DNA from: Patescibacteria group bacterium
GTDB taxonomy: Bacteria > Patescibacteriota > Patescibacteriia > Patescibacteriales > GWC2-42-12
Direction of reading: 5' to 3'
DNA length: 10,270 bases
Assembly: GCA_018813805.1 (NCBI GenBank)
Contig: JAHJAP010000069.1
Coordinates: forward strand, 1-10,270
Made by a program: the position numbers and the translations under genes. Numbering within the stretch: position 1 is the first letter of the stretch; every line of letters starts with the position of its first letter. Under the pieces are notes generated by a model. That model saw only the letters and a list, made by a program, of their open reading frames with translations. It did not search any database and was not told the origin of the DNA. Positions 1 through 6,357 of this stretch are shown here, one piece after another.

Positions 1-2
1 AA

Positions 3-137
3 TACGCTAACCAAATCCATATAAGAGCAGCAAGGTTGGCAAATGAAAGACATAACGCAGGAATACAAGCGGGAGATAAAATAAAATATTTATATGTATG
101 TCAAAAATTAAAAATATTATTGCTCGTGAAATTTTAG
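3..137 (+). CDS. possible 3' end of an upstream gene (partial, unidentified)
   Basis: One forward frame is open from the left edge to a TAG at 135-137, overlapping the first 40 bases of eno in another frame. Up to about position 98 the codons look coding-like (many GCA, GAT, GAA, GGA) and the peptide, which includes IHIRAARLANERHNAG and QAGDKIKYLYV, looks like real protein. The last 13 residues are simply eno read out of frame, so the true gene may be truncated or frameshifted near 75-98. The pattern 'H-hydrophobic-R-A-A ... G-D-K-I-K-Y-hydrophobic' faintly recalls the C-terminal region of family B DNA polymerases; this is a weak impression from memory. With only 44 codons visible, it could also be a chance open frame. 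Confidence 0.3.
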   Translation, partial: YANQIHIRAARLANERHNAGIQAGDKIKYLYVCQKLKILLLVKF

Positions 138-1381
138 ATTCACGGGGAAATCCAACAATTGAAACAAAGATTATTTTAAATAATAATATGGAAGTCAAGG
201 CTAGTACACCTTCTGGCGCTTCAACTGGCGCGCATGAAGCAACCGAATTGCGTGACAATGATCAAAGATATGGCGGCTTTGGCGTGTTAAAAGCTATTAA
301 AAATATTGAAAGTAAAATTGTGCCAAAACTAATAGGAATAGATGCAACTAAACAAGAATATATAGACAATTTAATGATAAAATTAGATGGAACAGAAAAT
401 AAAAGCAAATTAGGAGCTAATGCTATTTTGTCAGTTTCTTTGGCTTGCGCGCGCGCTGGTGCATTGGTTACCAAACAAGAATTGTATGAATATATAAATA
501 AAAGTTATGAGTTGCAAGTTACGAATTACAAACTTCCAACTCCTTGTTTTAATGTTTTTAATGGCGGCAAGCATGCTGATACTAATTTGGATTTTCAAGA
601 ATTTATGATTATACCTTATCAGCATTTAGAAAAAAAAGAAAATAAAAGTTTTTGTGAAAAAGTTAGAATGGGAGCAGAAATTTTTCATGAATTAGGCAAG
701 GTATTAAAGCAAGCTGGTTTTGACACTGACGTTGGCAATGAAGGCGGTTATGCGCCAGATATTGTTTCTAGCATTCAAGCAATTGAATTAATTATGGCAG
801 CAGGTATTCGAGCTGGTTATACTGCTGGAAAAGATTTTGGTTTAGGAATTGATGTTGGTTCATCAGGTCTTTATGATCAGCAAACAAAAAAATATATTTT
901 TAAATTAGATAGAGCTTATTTTACTAATACAACTTTAATAGGTCTTTATTATGAATGGTTGAGAAAATATCCAATTATTTATTTAGAAGATGGTTTAGCT
1001 GAAGATGATTGGCAGGGCTGGCATGAATTAACAAAAGAATTAGGCAAAGAATTGCTTGTAGTTGGCGATGATTTATTTGTTACCAACGAACAGCGTTTGC
1101 GACAAGGATTAAAAGAAAAAGTTGCTAATGCTATTATAATTAAGCCAAATCAAGTAGGCACTTTAACTGAAACAATTAATTGTGTAAAATTAGCGCAAAA
1201 GCATAATTATAAAATTATAGTTTCTCATCGTTCAGGCGAAACTGTTGATGATTTTATTGCTGATTTAGCAGTAGCTGTTAATGCTGATTATATTAAAGCT
1301 GGCTCATTGTCACGAGGAGAAAGAATAACAAAATATAACAGGCTTATGGAAATTGAAAATAATTTGAAATTGTTTTTATGA
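98..1381 (+). CDS. eno: enolase (phosphopyruvate hydratase)
   Basis: Converts 2-phosphoglycerate to phosphoenolpyruvate in the cytoplasm; Mg-dependent. At 427 aa it is near the usual length (E. coli 432), with a slightly short C-terminus. The N-terminal domain begins REILDSRGNPTIE (res 10-22) and has the substrate loop PSGASTGAHEA (38-48). Expected barrel residues are present: the general acid E215 in VGNEGGYAP (usually GDEGG, here N), metal ligands D252, E297 (LEDGL) and D324 (GDDLFVTN), base K349 (IIIKPNQVGTLTE), H377 in SHRSGET, and K400 in IKAGSLSR. The usual D-x-A-A-S-E motif after D252 reads D-V-G-S-S-G. Residues about 136-146 are encoded by a heptanucleotide repeat in a length-variable loop. 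The start at 98 is the only ATG that gives a full N-terminus, as an in-frame stop lies at 77-79. No Shine-Dalgarno is visible. The stop overlaps the next start (ATGA), so the two are probably cotranscribed. Confidence 0.97.
   Translation: MSKIKNIIAREILDSRGNPTIETKIILNNNMEVKASTPSGASTGAHEATELRDNDQRYGGFGVLKAIKNIESKIVPKLIGIDATKQEYIDNLMIKLDGTENKSKLGANAILSVSLACARAGALVTKQELYEYINKSYELQVTNYKLPTPCFNVFNGGKHADTNLDFQEFMIIPYQHLEKKENKSFCEKVRMGAEIFHELGKVLKQAGFDTDVGNEGGYAPDIVSSIQAIELIMAAGIRAGYTAGKDFGLGIDVGSSGLYDQQTKKYIFKLDRAYFTNTTLIGLYYEWLRKYPIIYLEDGLAEDDWQGWHELTKELGKELLVVGDDLFVTNEQRLRQGLKEKVANAIIIKPNQVGTLTETINCVKLAQKHNYKIIVSHRSGETVDDFIADLAVAVNADYIKAGSLSRGERITKYNRLMEIENNLKLFL
503..534 (+). repeat. degenerate heptanucleotide repeat inside eno
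   Basis: About four and a half units of a 7-base repeat run through the coding sequence: AGTTATG, AGTTGCA, AGTTACG, AATTACA, then AACT. Since 7 is not a multiple of 3, the protein period is also 7, giving Y-E-L-Q-V-T-N followed by Y-K-L. The reverse complement contains ATTCGTAA, also found in the gpmI-murJ spacer at 4623-4630. It sits in a loop where enolases vary in length, so it should be tolerated. Confidence 0.6.
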
Positions 1382-2973
1382 TTAAAATAGAAAATAAAAA
1401 AAGTATTCTTCCAATGATTCTTATAATTCTTGATGGCTGGGGTATTACAAAACCCGGTCTTGGCAATGCGACAACTTTAGCAAAAACACCAACAATAAAT
1501 GGGTTAACAAAAAAATTTCCTTCAACTGCGCTTTTTGCTCATGGCAAGCATGTTGGATTGTCATCTGAGCAACCAGGCAATAGCGAGGCTGGGCATATGA
1601 ATATCGGCGCTGGCAGAATAATTAAACAAGACTCTGTTATAATTAATAATAGTATTAATGATGGAACTTTTTTTAAAAACCCAGCTTTTATTGAAGTTAT
1701 AAAACATATTAAAAACAATAAAAGCAAACTTCACTTAATGGGCTTGATTTCCAATTGTGCGAGCGCGCATAGCGACCCAAAACATCTTTTGGCTTTGTTA
1801 ACTTTAATTGAAAAATATCAAGTTAAAGAAGTTTATTTACATTTATTTACTGATGGTCGCGATTCCCCAAAATATTCTTCTTTAAAATTAATTCAAGAAA
1901 TAAAAAAGATTTTAAAAAATAATGAATGTATAGCCACTGTAATGGGCAGATTCTATGCCATGGATAGAAAAAAGAAATGGGAAAGAACTGAAAAAGCTTA
2001 TGAAGCCCTAGTTAATGGAATAGGTAAACAGGCAAACAGCGTTGAAGCAGCAATTACAGAAAATTATAATTGTAAAAGAAGTGATGAATTTATTGAACCT
2101 TATATTATTTGTAAGAATGGCAAAATAACACCGCGAATTAGCGATAATGATGGTATTATATTTTTTAATTTAAGGTCAGATCGCGCCAGACAATTAACCA
2201 AAATATTTGTACAAAGAGAATTTTGTGAATTAAATAAAATTTGTTTTAATAGAAAAAAATTTTTAAAAAATGTATGCTTTGTTGCTATGACTGATTTTGG
2301 TCCAGATTTAGGTAGCATTCTAACTGCTTATCCTAGCTCTGATATTAAAAAAACCTTGCCAATGATTCTTAAAAAATTAAAACAGCTTTATTTAGCTGAA
2401 ACTGAAAAATATGCCCATGTTACATATTTTTTTAATGGAGGTTATAGTAATGCCGTTGATGATGAAGTAAGAATGGTTTTGCCATCTCCTGATGTTGGAT
2501 CATATAAAAAAACTCCGATTATGAGTTCTGATAAATTAACAAAGCAAATAATTATGAATTTAATTGGAAAGAAAGATAAAAATCAAAATAACTGGCAATA
2601 TGATTTTACATTGCTTAATTTTGCAGCTCCAGATATGATTGGCCATACCGGGGATTTATCAGCTGGGATTAATTGTTGTCATCAGGTTGATAAATATTTA
2701 GATCAAATAGTTCGGGCTTATCTCAAGGTTAATGGAACAGTTTTAATTACTGCTGATCATGGTAATATTGAAGAAATGATTAATCCAAAAACCGGAGAGA
2801 TTAATACTGAACATTCTGTTAATCAAGTACCTTTTATTATTGTTAATAAACAATTAAAAAATAAAATTAAACTTAGATCAAACGGAATTTTAGCAGATAT
2901 TGCGCCAACTATTTTAGAATTACTTAGTTTAAAACAGCCAAAAGAAATGAGAGGAAAAAGTTTAATAAAATAA
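1378..2973 (+). CDS. gpmI: 2,3-bisphosphoglycerate-independent phosphoglycerate mutase, divergent copy 1
   Basis: Alkaline-phosphatase-superfamily mutase that interconverts 3- and 2-phosphoglycerate through a phosphoserine intermediate. The 531 aa are slightly longer than typical (about 510). Metal and phosphoserine residues are all present: D19 (ILDGWG), S69 (PGNSEAGH), D419 and H423 (PDMIGHTG), D460 and H461 (TADHGN), H479 (EHS). Substrate-side residues are partly kept: H131, R161 (DGRDSP), R191 and R197 (GRFYAMDR), R266 and R269, K344 (ETEKYAHVTYFFNGG). Several usually conserved segments differ from the family and from the next gene: SNCASAHSD for the GGVHSH loop, DRKKKW for DRDxxW, NLRSDRARQ for NFRPDRARQ, and TPIMSS for the usual PEMSA. 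It overlaps eno by four bases (ATGA) and is probably translationally coupled. It is likely a functional metalloenzyme, but substrate preference could have shifted relative to copy 2. Confidence 0.92.
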   Translation: MIKIENKKSILPMILIILDGWGITKPGLGNATTLAKTPTINGLTKKFPSTALFAHGKHVGLSSEQPGNSEAGHMNIGAGRIIKQDSVIINNSINDGTFFKNPAFIEVIKHIKNNKSKLHLMGLISNCASAHSDPKHLLALLTLIEKYQVKEVYLHLFTDGRDSPKYSSLKLIQEIKKILKNNECIATVMGRFYAMDRKKKWERTEKAYEALVNGIGKQANSVEAAITENYNCKRSDEFIEPYIICKNGKITPRISDNDGIIFFNLRSDRARQLTKIFVQREFCELNKICFNRKKFLKNVCFVAMTDFGPDLGSILTAYPSSDIKKTLPMILKKLKQLYLAETEKYAHVTYFFNGGYSNAVDDEVRMVLPSPDVGSYKKTPIMSSDKLTKQIIMNLIGKKDKNQNNWQYDFTLLNFAAPDMIGHTGDLSAGINCCHQVDKYLDQIVRAYLKVNGTVLITADHGNIEEMINPKTGEINTEHSVNQVPFIIVNKQLKNKIKLRSNGILADIAPTILELLSLKQPKEMRGKSLIK

Positions 2974-2988
2974 TAGTTTTAAATGCAA

Positions 2989-3014
2989 AATTTCTAAATT
3001 ATAATTTAGAAATT
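2989..3014. repeat. 26-nt perfect palindrome between the two gpmI genes
   Basis: The sequence from AATTTCTAAAT through TATA to ATTTAGAAATT is its own reverse complement over 26 bases, allowing an 11-bp stem with a 4-base loop. Five T's follow at 3016-3020. It resembles an intrinsic terminator in layout, but the stem has only two G-C pairs and the next start is 12 bases downstream, so strong termination is doubtful. It also reads as 7-base units (AAATTAT at 2996-3002 and again at 3010-3016), linking it to the heptamer repeats in neighbouring spacers. Confidence 0.5.
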
Positions 3015-3025
3015 ATTTTTATATT

Positions 3026-4618
3026 ATGTCTAAAAAACAAAATATTCGTCCTAAGCCAGTAGTTTTAATGGTGTTAGATGGTTGGGGGGTGGCCCAGCCA
3101 TACAGTGGTAATGCTATTACTCAGGCAAATATTCCTAATATTAATAATTATATTGCTCAATATCCTGCAATGACAATTAAAGCTTCTGGCGAAGCCGTTG
3201 GATTGCCTTGGGGCGAGCCTGGCAATAGCGAAGTTGGACATTTAAACTTGGGTTTAGGTAAAATTTTTTATCAAACTTTATCTAAAATTAATAAAACTAT
3301 TAGTGATGATAGTTTTTATCAAAATACAAAACTATTAGCAGCTATTTCTCATATTAAAAAGAATAAAACAAAACTGCATTTATTTGGCCTAGTTTCTAAT
3401 GGTGGAGTACATTCTTCAATTGATCATTTAGAAGCTTTGTTAGTTTTAGCTAAAATGCATGAAGTTAAACAACTTTATATTCATGTTATTTTAGATGGAC
3501 GAGATGCGCCATATAATAGTGGAATTGATTTTATAAAACAAGTTGAGCAAAGTTTAGTAAATAATAAATTGGGTAAAATTGTTACTTTAGTTGGTCGTTT
3601 TTATGCTATGGATAGAGATAATCATTGGGATAGAACAAAAAAAGCTTATGAAGCAATGGTTTTGGGAAAGGGAAATAAAAATCAATCAGTTGTTGCTGCT
3701 ATTGCAGAAAGTTATGAGAAGAAAATTTTTGATGAAGAATTTTCTCCAACAATTATTTGTGAAAATAAACAACCAGAAGGATTAATAGAGGATAATGATG
3801 CTGTTATTTTTTTTAATTTTCGTCCTGATCGCGCTCGGCAAATTACAAAAGCTTTTGTTTTGCCTGGCTTGAATAAATTTAAGCGAGAAAATTTTTTAAA
3901 AAATTTATTTTTTGTTTGTTTTACTGAGTATGAAAAGGCTTTGCCTGTACAAATTGTTTTTGAACCAGAAATAAATGAATTCACATTAGGTGAAACTATA
4001 GCGCGAGCTGGTTTTACTCAATTAAGAATAGCTGAAACGGAAAAATATGCTCATGTTACTTATTTTTTTAACGGTGGGAAAGAAACTAAATCTTTAAATG
4101 AAGATCATATTTTAATACCTTCGCCAAGAGTAGCTAATTACGAAGTAAAGCCTGAAATGTCAGCGCTTGAAATAACTAATAGACTTATTGAAGAAATTAA
4201 TAGTGAAAAGTATGATTTTATTTTAGTAAATTTTGCTAATGCTGATATGATTGGTCACACTGGTAATTTAAAAGCAACTATTCAAGCAATAGAATTTCTT
4301 GATAAGTGTGTTGATAAAATAGTTAAATTAGTTCTTTCTAAAAATGGTTTGATTTTTATTACTGCTGATCATGGAAATGCCGAAAGTATGTTTAATATGC
4401 GAACAAATGCAATAGACAAAGAGCATTCTAATAATCCAGTGCCTTTTATTGTGGTTGGTAAACAATATGAAGGTAAAAATTTAATCAAGCAAGTTGTGCC
4501 AGGGAATGATTTAAGTCTTATTCATCCACAAGGTATTTTATCAGATGTTGCTCCGACTATACTTAAAGCTATGGATATAAATAAACAAGAGGAAATGACA
4601 GGATATAGTTTAATTTAG
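3026..4618 (+). CDS. gpmI: 2,3-bisphosphoglycerate-independent phosphoglycerate mutase, canonical copy 2
   Basis: Same reaction as the preceding gene, 3-phosphoglycerate to 2-phosphoglycerate, feeding enolase. The 530-aa protein follows the family pattern more closely than copy 1: D18 (VLDGWG), phosphoserine S68 (PGNSEVGH), H129 in SNGGVHSSIDHL (the second His of GVHSH is Ser), R159 (DGRDAP), R191 and R197 (GRFYAMDRDNHWDR), R266 and R269 (NFRPDRARQ), K340 (AETEKYAHVTYFFNGG), PSPRVANYEVKPEMSA, D407 and H411 (ADMIGHTG), D448 and H449 (TADHGNAE), and H467 (EHSNNPVPF). Phosphatase and mutase domains are both complete. The two copies align along their whole length but are strongly diverged, so the duplication is old or one copy was acquired. 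This copy is the better candidate for the housekeeping mutase. The ATG at 3026 has no Shine-Dalgarno; the spacer to copy 1 is 52 bases. Confidence 0.95.
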   Translation: MSKKQNIRPKPVVLMVLDGWGVAQPYSGNAITQANIPNINNYIAQYPAMTIKASGEAVGLPWGEPGNSEVGHLNLGLGKIFYQTLSKINKTISDDSFYQNTKLLAAISHIKKNKTKLHLFGLVSNGGVHSSIDHLEALLVLAKMHEVKQLYIHVILDGRDAPYNSGIDFIKQVEQSLVNNKLGKIVTLVGRFYAMDRDNHWDRTKKAYEAMVLGKGNKNQSVVAAIAESYEKKIFDEEFSPTIICENKQPEGLIEDNDAVIFFNFRPDRARQITKAFVLPGLNKFKRENFLKNLFFVCFTEYEKALPVQIVFEPEINEFTLGETIARAGFTQLRIAETEKYAHVTYFFNGGKETKSLNEDHILIPSPRVANYEVKPEMSALEITNRLIEEINSEKYDFILVNFANADMIGHTGNLKATIQAIEFLDKCVDKIVKLVLSKNGLIFITADHGNAESMFNMRTNAIDKEHSNNPVPFIVVGKQYEGKNLIKQVVPGNDLSLIHPQGILSDVAPTILKAMDINKQEEMTGYSLI

Positions 4619-4621
4619 CAT

Positions 4622-4657
4622 GATTCGTAATTCATTTATACATCATTCATCATTCAT
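4622..4657. repeat. heptanucleotide repeat in the gpmI-murJ spacer
   Basis: The 48-base spacer is almost entirely built of 7-base units: GATTCGT and AATTCAT at 4622-4635, an irregular unit, then CATCATT twice plus CAT at 4641-4657. A run of eight T's follows (4659-4666) directly before the murJ ATG. No ribosome-binding site or promoter is recognisable. Confidence 0.65.
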
Positions 4658-4666
4658 GTTTTTTTT

Positions 4667-6307
4667 ATGATAAAACGTTTATTTAATGGAGAAATAAATA
4701 GCATTACTGCGGCAGCGTTATTAATAGGAACGTCTTCTTTGCTTAGTCGTTTTTTAGGAATTTTTCGTGATAGAATTTTGGCTGGACAATTTGGCGCTGG
4801 CGATACCCTGGATATTTATTATGCTGCTTTTCGTATTCCTGATTTAATTTTTAATTTATTAATATTAGGAGCTTTATCAGTTGGTTTTATTCCAATTTTT
4901 ACTAATTTAATTAAACGTCCATTAGAGAGAATTCGTTCTTTATTTAATAATGATCACAAAGAAGCTTGGGAATTAGCTAGTAATGTTTTAAATATTTTAG
5001 GTTTAGGTTTATTAATTTTATGCGGATTAGGAGTAATTTTTGCGCCATTAATTATAAAATTAATTACTCCGGGCTTTAATTTAGAAAAAATGGATTTAAC
5101 TATTAATTTATCTAGAATTATGTTTTTGTCTCCGATTTTTTTAGGGATTTCCGCTGTACTTGGTGGTATTTTGCAATCGTTTAAAAGATTTTTTGTTTAT
5201 TCATTATCCCCGATTTTTTATAATATTGGCATAATTATCGGAGCTTTATATTTAGTACCGATTTGGGGAATTTATGGTTTGGCATGGGGCGTTGTATTGG
5301 GTGCTTTTGCTCATTTTTTAGTTCAATTACCAGCCGTTATAAAATTAGGATTTAAATATTCTTTCAAATTTGATTTTAAAAATAAAAATGTTAGACAAAT
5401 TGGCGCGATAATGGCGCCAAGAACAATGAGCTTGGCTATTTCACAGATTAATTTAGTAGTAATAACTATTATTGCTTCAACTCTTTCTAGTGGGTCATTG
5501 ACAATTTTTAATTTTGCTAATAATTTGCAATTTTTTCCAATTAGTATATTTGGCATTTCTTTTGCCATTGCTGCTTTTCCAACCCTGTCAACAACGGCTT
5601 TTGATAAAAAAAGTTTAGTTAAAAATATTTCTTTAGTAACACGTCAAATTTTATTTTTTATTATACCGGCAACAATACTTTTAATTACTTTGCGAGCCCA
5701 AATTATTCGCGTTATTTTGGGTACAGGGCAGTTTAATTGGCAAGATACTATTTTAACAATTGATACTTTGGGCTTTTTTTCACTATCTCTTTTTGCTCAG
5801 TCATTAATTCCTTTGTTAGTTAGAGTTTTTTATGCTCGGCATGATTCTAAAACGCCGTTTATTGTTGGTTTAATTACATCAATGGTTAATATTTTATTGT
5901 CATTATGGTTGTCTGACTTGTTAGGTATAGCTGGTTTGGCGTTGGCTTTTTCTTTGTCTAATATTCTTAATTTAATAATGCTTTGGTTGATACTGCATTA
6001 TAAAATTGGCTCATTAGATGAATTAAGAATTTTATTTTCTACTATTAAATTTTTTGCCGCAGCAATGGCTTGCGGCGCTGTTATTCAAGGAATGAAATTG
6101 ATTATTTGGCAATATATTGATATGACTAAATTTTGGGGAGTTTTAACTCAAGGTGCAATAGCTGGATTAATTGGTTTTTTTGTTTATTTATTAATTTGTT
6201 TATTTTTGCAAAGCGAAGAATTATTTGACTTTTGGGCTTCAATTAAACGACGTTTGTCCTGGAGCAAGGCAGAAACATCAGATCAAGGCGAGGCGCGAGG
6301 AATTTAG
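4667..6307 (+). CDS. murJ: MurJ/MviN-family lipid II flippase
   Basis: Polytopic inner-membrane protein of the MOP exporter superfamily that moves the peptidoglycan precursor lipid II to the outer face. The 546 aa are rich in hydrophobic segments consistent with about 14 membrane helices. The N-terminal signature is clear: SRFLGIFRDR (res 27-36), FGAGDTLDIYYAAFRIPD (42-59) and LGALSVGFIPIF (67-78). Further family segments are PGFN (135-138), APRTMSLAISQIN (250-262) and FANNLQFFPISIFGISFA (283-300). Against remembered E. coli MurJ, R18, R24 and D39 correspond to R28, R34 and D49, but R52 aligns with F62, and D269-R270 with N285-N286. An Arg at 252 lies in a membrane segment and could partly compensate. 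The charged C-terminal tail (about 525-546) is encoded by a GC-richer patch. The start ATG follows a T8 run with no Shine-Dalgarno. The stop is immediately followed by the next reading frame. Confidence 0.93.
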   Translation: MIKRLFNGEINSITAAALLIGTSSLLSRFLGIFRDRILAGQFGAGDTLDIYYAAFRIPDLIFNLLILGALSVGFIPIFTNLIKRPLERIRSLFNNDHKEAWELASNVLNILGLGLLILCGLGVIFAPLIIKLITPGFNLEKMDLTINLSRIMFLSPIFLGISAVLGGILQSFKRFFVYSLSPIFYNIGIIIGALYLVPIWGIYGLAWGVVLGAFAHFLVQLPAVIKLGFKYSFKFDFKNKNVRQIGAIMAPRTMSLAISQINLVVITIIASTLSSGSLTIFNFANNLQFFPISIFGISFAIAAFPTLSTTAFDKKSLVKNISLVTRQILFFIIPATILLITLRAQIIRVILGTGQFNWQDTILTIDTLGFFSLSLFAQSLIPLLVRVFYARHDSKTPFIVGLITSMVNILLSLWLSDLLGIAGLALAFSLSNILNLIMLWLILHYKIGSLDELRILFSTIKFFAAAMACGAVIQGMKLIIWQYIDMTKFWGVLTQGAIAGLIGFFVYLLICLFLQSEELFDFWASIKRRLSWSKAETSDQGEARGI

Positions 6308-6333
6308 TGCTTGATCAACAATTTGAAATTTTA

Positions 6334-6354
6334 TTTATAATTTATAATTCATTG
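6334..6354. repeat. heptanucleotide repeat at the murJ/ATP-grasp junction
   Basis: TTTATAA occurs twice in tandem (6334-6347), followed by TTCATTG; in another phase the units read AATTTAT then AATTCAT. It lies just before the ATG at 6358, in the position occupied by similar repeats before murJ and between the gpmI copies. This supports treating 6308-6357 as a spacer rather than coding sequence. Confidence 0.5.
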
Positions 6355-6357
6355 TTT

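Noticed and set aside
7..258. Antisense open frame over the start of eno
   Set aside because: It lies opposite a certain gene, has low-complexity hydrophobic composition and no recognisable motif. The same applies to the other antisense frames inside eno, gpmI and murJ, such as 3712-3984.
1379..1381. Recoded UGA (glycine), as in some CPR lineages
   Set aside because: TGA ends eno exactly where enolases end and at the ATGA overlap, and no other gene has an in-frame TGA, so the standard code applies.
4641..4666. CRISPR-like or intrinsic terminator signal before murJ
   Set aside because: The units are 7 bases in direct tandem with no spacers, and the T8 run is not preceded by a hairpin, so neither reading holds.
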